NCBI RefSeq assembly: GCF_002097535.1
Contig: NZ_CP020772.1
Location: forward strand, 2,046,001-2,110,000
DNA: 64,000 nucleotides
Source: Halobacillus mangrovi
GTDB taxonomy: Bacteria; Bacillota; Bacilli; Bacillales; Halobacillaceae
Direction: 5' to 3'
Shown here: piece after piece, positions 52,133 to 60,790 of the stretch
How positions within the stretch are numbered: position 1 is the first letter of the stretch
Layout: every line of letters starts with the position of its first letter
Position numbers and translations under genes: made by a program
The notes under the pieces: generated by a model
The model's input: the letters and a program-made list of their open reading frames with translations, nothing else
Databases searched by the model: none
Told to the model about the DNA's origin: nothing

Positions 52133-52954
52133 ATGTACCAATTAAAAGTAAAAGAAGCAGCTGATTTTATTCAAACACAAATTAATACAGAACCAACTGT
52201 TGGGTTGATTTTAGGTTCAGGTTTAGGGGTTTTAGCTGATGAAATAACTAATCCCACTACCATTGTTTATGGGGACATTCCACATTTCCCTGAGTCCACT
52301 GTTTCGGGACACAAGGGGCAGCTTGTTATCGGAGAACTTGAAGGGCGTCAGGTAATCGCGATGCAAGGCCGTTTCCACTATTACGAAGGTTATACTATGC
52401 AGCAGGTTACCTTTCCTGTACGAGTTATGAAAGAACTAGGAGTGGAAACGCTCTTTGTGACGAACGCTGCTGGTGGAATTAATGAGGCATTTGAACCTGG
52501 TAACTTGATGATCATTACCGACCATATTAATAATATGGGGGATAGTCCGCTTATTGGTCCTAACGATGAAAAGATGGGGCCGCGCTTTCCTGACATGTCA
52601 GAAGCGTATGATCGAGCTCTTATTGACCATGCCAAGCAAAGTGCTGAGCGACTTAACTTAAAAGTCCAGCAAGGTGTATATGTAGGAAATACCGGCCCTG
52701 CTTATGAGACGGGAGCGGAGATCCGTATGCTTCGTACGCTTGGCGGTGACGCAGTAGGTATGTCTACAGTTCCTGAGGTTATGGTGGCCAATCATGCAGG
52801 GCTCCGTGTTCTCGGAATCTCTTGTATCTCGAATATGGCTGCAGGAATTCTCGATCAACCACTCACTCATGATGAAGTAATCGAAACCACAGCACAAGTT
52901 CGAGAAGATTTCTTGAATTTTGTAAAAGAAGCATTGATGACATTGCCGGCATAA
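52133..52954 (+). CDS. pupG: Purine-nucleoside phosphorylase I
   Basis: 273-residue trimeric-type phosphorylase that splits guanosine and inosine with phosphate to a base and ribose 1-phosphate. GLILGSGLG near 24-32 binds phosphate, MQGRFHYYEGY near 81-91, TNAAGGINEAFEPGNLMIITDHIN near 113-136, and TGPAYETGAEIRMLRTLGGDAVGMSTVPEV near 188-216 close the active site. RBS GGGGTGAGG is before the ATG. It lies 13 bases after drm and 15 before pdp. Also called punA. Confidence 0.94.
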   Translation: MYQLKVKEAADFIQTQINTEPTVGLILGSGLGVLADEITNPTTIVYGDIPHFPESTVSGHKGQLVIGELEGRQVIAMQGRFHYYEGYTMQQVTFPVRVMKELGVETLFVTNAAGGINEAFEPGNLMIITDHINNMGDSPLIGPNDEKMGPRFPDMSEAYDRALIDHAKQSAERLNLKVQQGVYVGNTGPAYETGAEIRMLRTLGGDAVGMSTVPEVMVANHAGLRVLGISCISNMAAGILDQPLTHDEVIETTAQVREDFLNFVKEALMTLPA

Positions 52955-52969
52955 AACAAACAGTAAAGG

Positions 52970-54280
52970 GTGAATCAGATGAGAATGTACGACATCATCG
53001 TCAAAAAAAGAGATGGCGGGGAATTAACTAAAGAGGAAATCTATTTCTTTATTGAAGGGTACACCAAAGGGGATATACCTGATTATCAAGCCTCTGCTCT
53101 TACGATGGCGATTTATTTCCAGGGCATGACTCAAGAGGAGACAGCCACGTTGACACAAGCAATGGTTGACTCTGGAGAAACCATTGACCTGTCCGCTATT
53201 AAAGGACATAAGGTAGATAAACACTCTACAGGTGGTGTAGGGGATAAAGTTACGTTTATCGTTGGTCCACTTGTGGCATCAGTTGGCATACCTGTAGCGA
53301 AAATGTCAGGTCGCGGTCTTGGTCATACTGGTGGAACGCTAGATAAGCTGGAGTCCATTGAAGGCCTTCAAATCGAGATGACAAAAGAGAAGTTTATTGA
53401 GAACGTGAATAAGCATAAATTAGCAGTCGCAGGTCAAACAGGAAATTTGGCTCCAGCGGATAAAAAGCTTTACGCTTTACGTGACGTTACGGGAACAGTT
53501 GATTCTCTTCCGTTGATCGCCGGTTCAATTATGAGTAAGAAGTTGGCTTCAGGAGCAGACAGTATTGTACTAGATGTTAAAACAGGTTCAGGCGCATTTA
53601 TGAAGACGCTAGATGATTCTGAAAACCTTGCGCGTGAGATGGTTAATATCGGCAATAACCTGGGACGTAATACGGTTGCTGTCATTAGTGATATGAACCA
53701 GCCACTTGGATTTGAAGTTGGAAATGCTAATGAAATCAGAGAAGCGGCGGAAATTCTTCAAGGTAAGAATGTTGAGGACCTAAGAAAGCTTTCATTGGAG
53801 ATTGCCTCTCATATGGCAGTGCTTGCAGAGGTGTTTAGCACCTATGAGGAAGCATACCAGGCACTTGAGGCTAATATTGAAAATGGTAAGGCTTTCCAAT
53901 CATTACGTACGCTTATTGAGTCTCAAGGTGGAAACGTGAACATGATCGACGATTTAGACAAGCTCCCTAAAGCGAAATATGATATTGAGGTGAAAGCGAA
54001 CAAGAGTGGTTATGTGTCTGCGATTGACGCCGAATCTATAGGAATTGCAGCTATGTACCTCGGTGCAGGTCGTGCAACAAAAGATGATGTCATCAATCAC
54101 GGTGTCGGAATCACTTTAAATAAAAAAATCGGTGATAGAGTTGAAGAAGGCGAAGCTCTTGTCATCCTTCACAGTGACGAAGAGAGCGCGAGTGACTCCA
54201 TTGGAAAAGTGCAAGAAGCATATGCGATCACTGAGGAGAAAGTAGAAAAACCAACTTTGATTCATAATATCATCAAATAA
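52970..54280 (+). CDS. pdp: Pyrimidine-nucleoside phosphorylase
   Basis: 436-residue dimeric enzyme that splits uridine and thymidine with phosphate. Helical domain 1-65, then the phosphate-binding [10 protein letters not shown] near 82-91, [19 protein letters not shown] near 108-126 and [20 protein letters not shown] near 190-209. A C-terminal domain from about 345 has [11 protein letters not shown] and [10 protein letters not shown]. It closes the drm-pupG-pdp operon; in B. subtilis pdp is instead with deoC and nupC, so this is a rearranged salvage cluster. A terminator follows. Confidence 0.94.
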   Translation: MNQMRMYDIIVKKRDGGELTKEEIYFFIEGYTKGDIPDYQASALTMAIYFQGMTQEETATLTQAMVDSGETIDLSAIKGHKVDKHSTGGVGDKVTFIVGPLVASVGIPVAKMSGRGLGHTGGTLDKLESIEGLQIEMTKEKFIENVNKHKLAVAGQTGNLAPADKKLYALRDVTGTVDSLPLIAGSIMSKKLASGADSIVLDVKTGSGAFMKTLDDSENLAREMVNIGNNLGRNTVAVISDMNQPLGFEVGNANEIREAAEILQGKNVEDLRKLSLEIASHMAVLAEVFSTYEEAYQALEANIENGKAFQSLRTLIESQGGNVNMIDDLDKLPKAKYDIEVKANKSGYVSAIDAESIGIAAMYLGAGRATKDDVINHGVGITLNKKIGDRVEEGEALVILHSDEESASDSIGKVQEAYAITEEKVEKPTLIHNIIK

Positions 54281-54288
54281 TAGTAGTG

Positions 54289-54317
54289 AAAGTCTCGGCT
54301 TCAGCCGAGACTTTTTT
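54289..54317 (+). terminator. Terminator after pdp
   Basis: AAGTCTCGGC pairs perfectly with GCCGAGACTT over 4 bases, followed by TTTTT. Confidence 0.9.
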
Positions 54318-54383
54318 CACATTCCAGTCACCTGATCTTTGTTTATGATAAAGTAATTGTATGAGTAAGACGGGGGGAGAAGA

Positions 54384-54770
54384 ATGAAAGAATGCGTTTT
54401 TTGTCATCCAGAATTAGATGAAGAGCAGCAGGTGGTTTTTGAAAATAACAGTTGTTTATTTGTGCAAAAAGATCAGCGTGTACTCAAAGGTTCCGGCTTA
54501 ATCATTCCTAAAACTCATAAACCTACTGTTTTTGATTTAAGTATGGAAGAATGGGTAGACACTCAAGCCATGCTGTTAAAAGTAAAGAAATGGCTTGATA
54601 GAGAATGGGTCCCAGACGGTTACAATATTGGTTACAACTGTGGGGATGTAGGCGGCCAACATATTTTTCATGCACATTTACATGTAGTTCCAAGATTTAA
54701 AGAAGAACCTTTTGCTGGTCGCGGGATACGTCATTGGTTGAAACAAGAAGAGAATAAGCACCGTACATAG
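54384..54770 (+). CDS. HIT-family nucleotide-binding protein
   Basis: 128-residue histidine-triad protein, a nucleotide hydrolase or transferase fold. The triad reads HIFHAHLHVVPRF near 90-102. CVFCHP at 4-9 and a downstream His give a possible zinc site. LIIPKTHKPTVFDL near 40 is typical. The RBS is GGGGGAG. Members cleave dinucleotides such as Ap4A, or hydrolyse AMP-lysine. The gene is inserted between pdp and dacF, where B. subtilis has none, and it has its own terminator. Confidence 0.87.
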   Translation: MKECVFCHPELDEEQQVVFENNSCLFVQKDQRVLKGSGLIIPKTHKPTVFDLSMEEWVDTQAMLLKVKKWLDREWVPDGYNIGYNCGDVGGQHIFHAHLHVVPRFKEEPFAGRGIRHWLKQEENKHRT

Positions 54771-54778
54771 GAAATACA

Positions 54779-54805
54779 AGGCTCTGCTAAAGCAGAGTCT
54801 TTTTC
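54779..54805 (+). terminator. Terminator after the HIT gene
   Basis: GGCTCTGCT pairs with AGCAGAGTC (one mismatch), followed by TTTTT. Confidence 0.82.
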
Positions 54806-54870
54806 GTTTTTGGTAAAGAAATTTTAATGTAGGAGCGTCATTTAGCTTCTGTTTATTCCTCCAAATTTTG

Positions 54871-54899
54871 TATAGAAGAGATAGGAAAGGGAAAAATAG
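54871..54899 (+). promoter_or_regulatory. Candidate sigma-F promoter of dacF
   Basis: GTATA (54871-54875), 14 bases, GGGAAAAATA (54890-54899). Both elements fit the forespore sigma-F consensus (GYWTA and GGNNANAHTR), although the spacing is about one base short. Confidence 0.55.
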
Positions 54900-54930
54900 G
54901 CTCACTTACAGTTAATTGGAGGTCAATAGA

Positions 54931-56106
54931 ATGCGAAAATTCATCGGTTTAACGCTTGCTTTAACTTTAACTTTTACATTATTTCAGCCTTTACAAAGTT
55001 TTGCGGAGGAGAAAGGTTCCTCTGAGCTAGTCCGTTCTGCTAAAACAGCAATTTTGATGGAGAAAAATAGTGGCATGACTCTATATGAGAAAGATTCAAA
55101 TAAGAAATTACCACCAGCTAGTATGACAAAAGTCATGACACTTCTATTAATTATGGAAGCACTTGAAAAAGAAAATTTAAAATTGGATGAGATGGTACGG
55201 ATAAGTGAACATGCAGCCTCGATGGGTGGATCACAAATTTTTCTTGAAGCCGGAGAAGAGATGGCAGTTAAGGACTTGTTAAAAGGAGTAGCAGTTGCTT
55301 CTGGGAATGATGCAAGTGTAGCTTTAGCCGAGAGAATCGCAGGTACAGAAAAAGCATTTGTAGAACAAATGAATGAAAAAGCTAAATCTTTAGGTTTGAA
55401 GAATACTCATTTTGAAAATCCGACTGGACTACCTGCAGATGGACATTATAGTACAGCTCACGATATGGCTGTAATGGCACGGGAATTGCTCTTGCACGAT
55501 GCTATAACAGAGTATACGAAGATTTATGATGATTACTTAAGAAAAGGCCAGGAAAACGAATTTTGGCTTGTTAATACTAATAAATTAATTAAGACTTACC
55601 CTGGCATGGACGGTCTGAAAACCGGGTTCACTTCTGAAGCAAAATATTGTCTGACTGCATCAGCCAAGCGTGATGATATGCATATGATTGCTGTTGTAAT
55701 GGGAGCAGAGACTCCTAAAGATAGAAATGCGGATGTTACAAGCTTGCTGGACTACGGTTTTGGTCAATATGAAGGGGTTAAGCTCCATTCAAAAGGTGAT
55801 ACGTTGAAGACCATTAAAATCACTCGTGGTAACCCTGGGGATGTAAAACTTTCACCGGAAAAAGATGTTGTCATTTTGAAGAAGAAAAGCCAGAAAGAAG
55901 TTCAGTACGAAACTGAGTTGAAGGTTGCAAATTCCAAAGAACTTCCTATGGATAAAGGTACTCATATGGGCTGGGTGATCATTAAAAATAATGAAGGAGA
56001 AGTAGCGAAAGTTCGCCTGGAAACATCAGGGAAGGTGAATAAAGCAGGCTTCTTTGAACTATGGCAGCGCTCATGGAGGAATTTGACGAGTGGTCAGAAG
56101 TTTTAG
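54931..56106 (+). CDS. dacF: D-alanyl-D-alanine carboxypeptidase DacF
   Basis: 391-residue low-molecular-weight penicillin-binding protein that trims stem peptides, here in spore cortex. A signal peptide (1-26, LTLALTLTFTLFQPLQSFA) exports it. SxxK is SMTK near 64, SxN is SGN near 124, and KTG in LKTGFT near 230. The C-terminal domain (from about 290) ends in an amphipathic helix WQRSWRNLTSG that binds the membrane. Start 54931 has TGGAGGT upstream. It precedes spoIIAA as in B. subtilis, where it is co-transcribed late. Confidence 0.92.
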   Translation: MRKFIGLTLALTLTFTLFQPLQSFAEEKGSSELVRSAKTAILMEKNSGMTLYEKDSNKKLPPASMTKVMTLLLIMEALEKENLKLDEMVRISEHAASMGGSQIFLEAGEEMAVKDLLKGVAVASGNDASVALAERIAGTEKAFVEQMNEKAKSLGLKNTHFENPTGLPADGHYSTAHDMAVMARELLLHDAITEYTKIYDDYLRKGQENEFWLVNTNKLIKTYPGMDGLKTGFTSEAKYCLTASAKRDDMHMIAVVMGAETPKDRNADVTSLLDYGFGQYEGVKLHSKGDTLKTIKITRGNPGDVKLSPEKDVVILKKKSQKEVQYETELKVANSKELPMDKGTHMGWVIIKNNEGEVAKVRLETSGKVNKAGFFELWQRSWRNLTSGQKF

Positions 56107-56134
56107 CAGTTCTTCACTAGTATTGTTTTAAGGA

Positions 56135-56162
56135 AGGAAATTCAATCTGAGTGTGCGAAAGA
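56135..56162 (+). promoter_or_regulatory. Candidate sigma-H promoter of the spoIIA operon
   Basis: AGGAAATT (56135-56142), 12 bases, GCGAAAGA (56155-56162). It fits the sigma-H pattern RnAGGAwWW...RnnGAATWW with one mismatch in the -10. In B. subtilis spoIIA has a sigma-H promoter needing Spo0A~P; no clear Spo0A box is seen here. Confidence 0.55.
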
Positions 56163-56197
56163 CTTAATGACTCTTATTAGATAGAGGAGGAAAACCA

Positions 56198-56563
56198 TTG
56201 AGTCTTCATTCAGAATTTGTAACTAGAGAAAATGTATTGATCGTCAGGCTTCAAGGGGAACTTGATCACCATGAGGCTAGCAAACTTCGGGAAGAATGGC
56301 AGTCACATTTAAAAAGAAGCCATGTAGATCACGTCATTGTCAATTTAGAAAAGCTAACGTTTATGGATAGTTCAGGACTGGGCGTCATGTTAGGAAGATA
56401 TAAAGAGGTACAGGCTTTAGGAAATGAAATGATTATTTGTTCCATTTCTCCTGAAGTGAAACGTCTATTTGATCTATCAGGAATGTTCAAAATCGTAAGG
56501 CTTGTCGACAATGAATCCTTTGCTTTAGAAATGCTGGGGGTGGCTTCATGCGAAATGAAATGA
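56198..56563 (+). CDS. spoIIAA: Anti-sigma F factor antagonist SpoIIAA
   Basis: 121-residue STAS protein that releases sigma F by binding SpoIIAB in the forespore. The phospho-serine lies in [14 protein letters not shown] near 55-68, and [18 protein letters not shown] near 18-35 is the first helix region. The start is TTG at 56198, with AGGAGG upstream. It overlaps spoIIAB by 16 bases, so the two are made in equal ratio. Confidence 0.94.
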   Translation: MSLHSEFVTRENVLIVRLQGELDHHEASKLREEWQSHLKRSHVDHVIVNLEKLTFMDSSGLGVMLGRYKEVQALGNEMIICSISPEVKRLFDLSGMFKIVRLVDNESFALEMLGVASCEMK

Positions 56564-56988
56564 CGCTTGAATTTTTAAGTGTGAGTGAAAACGAATCATT
56601 GGCCAGGGTGTCAGTTGCTGCTTTTATCAGCCAGATCAATCCTACGATGGAAGAGTTGACAGATATTAAGACGGTTGTATCTGAAGCCGTCACGAATGCG
56701 ATCATACATGGTTATGAAGATCGTAAAGATCAGAAAGTCATGCTCTATTGTTCCATCGAAGATGAGCAAATTGAGATCGTGATTAAAGACGAAGGACATG
56801 GTATTGAGAATGTTGATGTGGCTAGAGAACCATTGTACACTTCAAAACCTGAGTGGGAACGTTCAGGGATGGGCTTTACAATTATGGAAAATTTCATGGA
56901 TAAGGTGGATATTCAATCAGAGCCTGGGGCCGGTACAACGGTTCGTATGACGAAGCAGTTAACGTCAACCCGCGCCTTGTGCAATTGA
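56548..56988 (+). CDS. spoIIAB: Anti-sigma F factor and kinase SpoIIAB
   Basis: 146-residue GHKL kinase that holds sigma F inactive and phosphorylates SpoIIAA. The N box is [16 protein letters not shown] near 41-56, the G1 box is [12 protein letters not shown] near 78-89, and the G2 part is [15 protein letters not shown] near 102-116. RBS GGGGGTGG lies within spoIIAA. Ten bases separate it from sigF. Confidence 0.94.
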   Translation: MRNEMTLEFLSVSENESLARVSVAAFISQINPTMEELTDIKTVVSEAVTNAIIHGYEDRKDQKVMLYCSIEDEQIEIVIKDEGHGIENVDVAREPLYTSKPEWERSGMGFTIMENFMDKVDIQSEPGAGTTVRMTKQLTSTRALCN

Positions 56989-56998
56989 GGGCCGCATC

Positions 56999-57745
56999 AT
57001 GAGTGATACAACAAAGGAACGACTAACAGATAAGGACGTCAAAGAACTGATTAGAAAAAGTCAGGCTGGTGATCAGGAAGCGAGAGATTATTTAGTAGAA
57101 AAAAATACACGTCTCGTTTGGTCAGTCGTACAGCGTTATTTGAGAAGAGGCTATGATCAGGATGACTTGTATCAAATTGGATGCATAGGATTACTGAAGT
57201 CAATAGATAAATTCGACTTAAGTTATGACGTGCGTTTTTCAACGTATGCCGTACCTATGATCATTGGTGAAATTCAGCGCTTCATAAGAGATGATGGCAG
57301 TGTAAAAGTCAGCAGAAGCTTAAAAGAACTCAATCACAAAGTGCGTGGAAAAAAAGAAGAATTGATGAAAAAGCTGGGGCGCTCACCGACGGTAAATGAG
57401 TTAGCGGAGGAGCTTGATCTGACAAGAGAAGAAATCGTCCAAGCGGAGGAAGTTGGACGAAGTCCTCAATCGATATATGAAACAGTCTACGAAAATGAAG
57501 GCGACCCTATTACATTAGTTGATCAGATTGCTGAAGAAGACAACAATTGGTTTGATCAGATCACCTTGCAGGATGTAATGAGCAAGCTGGACAAAAGAGA
57601 ACGACTGATCATCTATTTAAGATACTACAAAGATCAGACTCAAACAGAAGTAGCAGAGCGATTAGGTATATCACAGGTTCAAGTTTCCCGCCTTGAGAAA
57701 AAAATATTAGCAGACATGAAGCAAACCATGAACGACTCGAGTTAA
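56999..57745 (+). CDS. sigF: RNA polymerase sigma factor F
   Basis: 248-residue forespore-specific sigma factor. Region 2 is clear: AGDQEARDYLVEKNTRLVWSVVQRYLRRGYDQDDLYQIGCIGLLKSIDKF in the first third (split here by its parts: QDDLYQIGCIGLLK near 58-72), then RFSTYAVPMIIGEIQRFIRDDG near 79-100. Region 3 has RKLGRSPTVNELAEEL-like KLGRSPTVNELAE, and region 4 has TQTEVAERLGISQVQVSRLEKKIL near 217-240. GAGGG precedes the start. It completes the spoIIA operon, followed by a strong terminator. Confidence 0.95.
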   Translation: MSDTTKERLTDKDVKELIRKSQAGDQEARDYLVEKNTRLVWSVVQRYLRRGYDQDDLYQIGCIGLLKSIDKFDLSYDVRFSTYAVPMIIGEIQRFIRDDGSVKVSRSLKELNHKVRGKKEELMKKLGRSPTVNELAEELDLTREEIVQAEEVGRSPQSIYETVYENEGDPITLVDQIAEEDNNWFDQITLQDVMSKLDKRERLIIYLRYYKDQTQTEVAERLGISQVQVSRLEKKILADMKQTMNDSS

Positions 57746-57776
57746 AGCTGTGCCAATTAGGCACAGCTTTTTTTAG
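57744..57776 (+). terminator. Terminator after sigF
   Basis: AAAGCTGTGCC pairs perfectly with GGCACAGCTTT over a short loop, followed by a T run. Confidence 0.92.
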
Positions 57777-57807
57777 TTTATTTGATTTCAAGAACTTTGC
57801 TGCCAAT

Positions 57808-57837
57808 TGTATGTTATTTTCCAATCCACACATAATA
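57808..57837 (+). promoter_or_regulatory. Candidate sigma-G promoter of the spoVA operon
   Basis: TGTATG (57808-57813), 17 bases, CATAATA (57831-57837), near the forespore sigma-G consensus TGAATA and CATACTA. Its place 38 bases before spoVAA fits the known control. Confidence 0.55.
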
Positions 57838-57874
57838 AAGGCAAGAAATTTTGAAAACGGGAGGCAATAAAACA

Positions 57875-58492
57875 ATGGCGACTCCTGTATATATTCGTAT
57901 CAAACAATCGATCTATGTGCAGCCTTCTTCGATGATCAAACTCGGTGACATTGCACGTGTGACAGGACCTAAACGACAAGTTCCTGTACTTGAGCAGATG
58001 ATCCTGCACGAGGTCACAGACGAAGATAGGAACATCGTTGTGATTGATGGATTTATGGTTATTGAACAAGTCCTTACAAAGTATCCTCAGCTGGAAATTG
58101 AACTGATCGGTCCGACCCAATGTGTCGTCCACGTGGAAGAGCATAAACGAGAGCCTTCTCTTATCCTAATCAGCCTTATTTGGCTGCTTCTGTTTATTGG
58201 TGCAGCCATGGCAATTATGAATTTTCATTACGACGTAAGTATGGGTGCTGTTCAGCAAAAACTGCATTTCATGCTGACTGGTAAAGAGTCAGACCACCCT
58301 CTGTGGATTCAAATTCCTTATTCCATTGGTCTAGGGATTGGTATGATATTATTTTTTAATCACTGGTTCCAAAAACGTTTTAATGAGGAGCCTAGTCCTA
58401 TGGAAGTAGAGATTTTCAACTATCAGGAGGACATGGATCATTATGTAGCAATTAAAGAAAACAAGGTGGAAAAAACGGATGTGGATAGTTGA
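57875..58492 (+). CDS. spoVAA: Stage V sporulation protein AA
   Basis: 205-residue membrane protein, the first of the SpoVA channel that moves dipicolinic acid into the forespore and out at germination. The N-terminal half is a soluble domain (YIRIKQSIYVQPSSMIKLGDIARV); two membrane helices follow near 98-116 and 143-163. ATG 57875 follows GGGAGG, so I take this start rather than 57851. spoVAB overlaps its end by 14 bases. Confidence 0.9.
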   Translation: MATPVYIRIKQSIYVQPSSMIKLGDIARVTGPKRQVPVLEQMILHEVTDEDRNIVVIDGFMVIEQVLTKYPQLEIELIGPTQCVVHVEEHKREPSLILISLIWLLLFIGAAMAIMNFHYDVSMGAVQQKLHFMLTGKESDHPLWIQIPYSIGLGIGMILFFNHWFQKRFNEEPSPMEVEIFNYQEDMDHYVAIKENKVEKTDVDS

Positions 58493-58889
58493 GGCACTTA
58501 TCGGTTTAGCTTCGGGAATTGCAGTGGGGACAGGTTTTGTGGCATTTTTAACAGTTCTGGGAATTGTTCCGAGACTTATGCAATTAAGCCATTCAGAGTC
58601 GAAACTGAGACATTATGAGGCTGCCGTCATCTTTGGTGTTCTCTTTGGCATCTATTTATCTTTTGGTGACATACCTATTCAAGTGACCTATTTCGGATTA
58701 ATTATCTGGGGGCTGTTGCATGGCATATTTATTGGGATGCTTGCTGCGGCGCTGACAGAAGTATTGAATGTCTTTCCTCTACTTTTTAAGAGGATTGGAG
58801 TAGATGGTTTCTTATTTACTCTTCTGATGGCACTCGTACTTGGTAAAATTGCCGGCTCACTGTTTCAATGGGTGATTTTTACACGATAA
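58479..58889 (+). CDS. spoVAB: Stage V sporulation protein AB
   Basis: 136-residue membrane protein with four helices (IVEALIGLASGIAVGTGFVAFLTVLGI at the start, then about 45-65, 70-95 and 110-132). It is part of the forespore SpoVA complex. Its start overlaps spoVAA by 14 bases with AAGGTGG upstream. spoVAC follows after 43 bases. Confidence 0.9.
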   Translation: MWIVEALIGLASGIAVGTGFVAFLTVLGIVPRLMQLSHSESKLRHYEAAVIFGVLFGIYLSFGDIPIQVTYFGLIIWGLLHGIFIGMLAAALTEVLNVFPLLFKRIGVDGFLFTLLMALVLGKIAGSLFQWVIFTR

Positions 58890-58932
58890 CTCATAAAAGT
58901 GAGAGTTGATATTAAGAAGGAGGAAAAAGTCA

Positions 58933-59391
58933 TTGGGAAAGCAGCAATTGAATGAGAAAAATTTTGAAAAGGTTAGTAAAACGTATCAACCTAAACCCCC
59001 TTACCTCATGAACATGATTAAAGCATTTATTGTAGGTGGTCTAATCTGCGTTTTAGGGGAATTACTTACAGAAATGTATGTTCATTGGTTTGATTATAGC
59101 GAAAAAGATGCAGGAAATCCTACAGTAGCAACTCTTATTCTAATATCAGCGTTATTAACAGGATTTGGGGTTTATGATAAGCTCGGTCAATTTGCCGGAG
59201 CGGGCTCAGCCGTCCCTGTTACAGGTTTTGCGAATTCGATTACTTCAGCTGCTCTTGAGCACAAAAGTGAAGGGTTAGTGCTGGGAGTAGCCACAAATCT
59301 GTTTAAATTAGCGGGCTCAGTAATTGTATTTGGAGTTGTGGCTGCGTATATTTTAGGAATTTTACGTTATCTTTGGTCGCTTATTTATTAG
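58933..59391 (+). CDS. spoVAC: Stage V sporulation protein AC
   Basis: 152-residue membrane protein; SpoVAC is the mechanosensitive channel part of the complex. Helices are near 36-56, 71-91, 106-125 and 130-150. FAGAGSAVPVTGFANSITSAALEHKSEG near 92-118 is the signature shared with SpoVAEB. The start is TTG at 58933, ten bases after AAGGAGG; the frame from 58906 includes the ribosome site and is unlikely. Confidence 0.9.
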   Translation: MGKQQLNEKNFEKVSKTYQPKPPYLMNMIKAFIVGGLICVLGELLTEMYVHWFDYSEKDAGNPTVATLILISALLTGFGVYDKLGQFAGAGSAVPVTGFANSITSAALEHKSEGLVLGVATNLFKLAGSVIVFGVVAAYILGILRYLWSLIY

Positions 59392-59403
59392 GAGGAGTAC
59401 AAC

Positions 59404-60414
59404 ATGGCAAAGACAGGTAAACAATCATGGTCATTTACAAATCCCGTCTATCTGCAATCATCAGGTACGGCTGTTGGTCCTATTGAAGGAGAAGGGCCTT
59501 TAAAGGATACGTTTGACCGAATTTATGATGAACTTCATTGTAACGAAGCCAACTGGGAGCTTGCAGAAAGAAGGTTAATGACAGATGCTGTTCATTCTTG
59601 TCTGCAAAAGGCAGGGGTAGATGAATCTAATATTGATGTATTTTTAGCGGGAGACCTGTTAAACCAAAATGTAACGGGAAACTATGTAGCGAGGCAATTG
59701 GGGATTCCGCTTTTAGGTATGTTCGGAGCTTGCTCTACAAGTATGGAAACTTTGGCAACAGGAGCTGCTCTAGTCGAAGCGGGTTATGCAAAAAATGCAC
59801 TTGTAGCGGTCAGCTCTCATAACTGTACTGCAGAGCGTCAGTTCAGATACCCGACGGAATATGGTGGTCAAAAACCAAAAACTGCCACTTTTACAGTTAC
59901 AGGTAGCGGATCGGCGCTTATCTCGACTACACCATCTCCTATTCAAATAGAAGCAGCAACCATTGGTAAAGTCATGGATTATAGTATCAAGGATCCATTT
60001 GATATGGGGTCAGCCATGGCTCCTGCTGCATGGGATACGATTAAAACCCACCTTGAAGATATGGGCCGTGTTCCCAGTGATTACGATGTAATCGCAACGG
60101 GTGATCTCTCCTCGGTAGGTACACCTATTCTTAGAGATATGATGGAACAGGATGGCTACGATATCACTCCTGTCCATCAGGATTGCGGCCTTTTAATATA
60201 TCATTCAGATCAACCCGTTTTCAGCGGCGGAAGTGGTTGTGCCTGTTCAGCCGTAGTCACTTATGGAAAGTTGATCAATGAACTGAAAGCAGGAACCTAT
60301 AAACGGATACTGGTCGTTGCAACAGGTGCTCTCATGAGTCCTACGATGATCCAGCAAAAGGAATCCATTCCCGGTATTGCACATGCCGTTGTGTTAACGA
60401 AAGGGGACGATTAA
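59404..60414 (+). CDS. spoVAD: Stage V sporulation protein AD
   Basis: 336-residue soluble protein that binds dipicolinic acid on the outer face of the inner spore membrane. The fold is thiolase-like: [34 protein letters not shown] near 109-143 and [39 protein letters not shown] near 278-317. Glycine- and cysteine-rich loops are kept. GGAGGAG precedes the ATG. spoVAEB starts one base after its stop. Confidence 0.93.
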   Translation: MAKTGKQSWSFTNPVYLQSSGTAVGPIEGEGPLKDTFDRIYDELHCNEANWELAERRLMTDAVHSCLQKAGVDESNIDVFLAGDLLNQNVTGNYVARQLGIPLLGMFGACSTSMETLATGAALVEAGYAKNALVAVSSHNCTAERQFRYPTEYGGQKPKTATFTVTGSGSALISTTPSPIQIEAATIGKVMDYSIKDPFDMGSAMAPAAWDTIKTHLEDMGRVPSDYDVIATGDLSSVGTPILRDMMEQDGYDITPVHQDCGLLIYHSDQPVFSGGSGCACSAVVTYGKLINELKAGTYKRILVVATGALMSPTMIQQKESIPGIAHAVVLTKGDD

Positions 60415-60415
60415 A

Positions 60416-60766
60416 TTGAATTTTGTTTGGGCATTTGTAGTCGGTGGAGGCATTTGTGTCATTGGTCAAATCCTTCTAGATTACTTTAAACTTACTCCGG
60501 CCCACGTGATGTCATCTTTTGTCGTCGCTGGAGCTGTGTTGGATGCGTTCGATCTATATGATAATCTAATTAATTTCGCTGGAGCGGGTGCTACTGTTCC
60601 GATCACAAGCTTCGGCCATTCCCTGCTTCATGGAGCCATGGAACAGGCGGATGATCACGGTATTATCGGAATAGCTATAGGGATATTTGAGCTGACCTCT
60701 GCTGGTATTGCGTCTGCCATATTATTTGGATTTATTGTAGCCGTCATCTTTAAACCAAAAGGTTAG
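60416..60766 (+). CDS. spoVAEB: Stage V sporulation protein AE (SpoVAEB)
   Basis: 116-residue membrane protein with three or four helices. [29 protein letters not shown] near 57-85 is the same signature as in SpoVAC, since the two are relatives. The start is TTG 60416, one base after spoVAD, with AAGGGGA upstream. The next gene is spoVAF directly; the gene for the soluble SpoVAEA, which lies between them in B. subtilis, is missing here. Confidence 0.9.
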   Translation: MNFVWAFVVGGGICVIGQILLDYFKLTPAHVMSSFVVAGAVLDAFDLYDNLINFAGAGATVPITSFGHSLLHGAMEQADDHGIIGIAIGIFELTSAGIASAILFGFIVAVIFKPKG

Positions 60767-60790
60767 AGAGGAACGAAGGGACTGAACTCA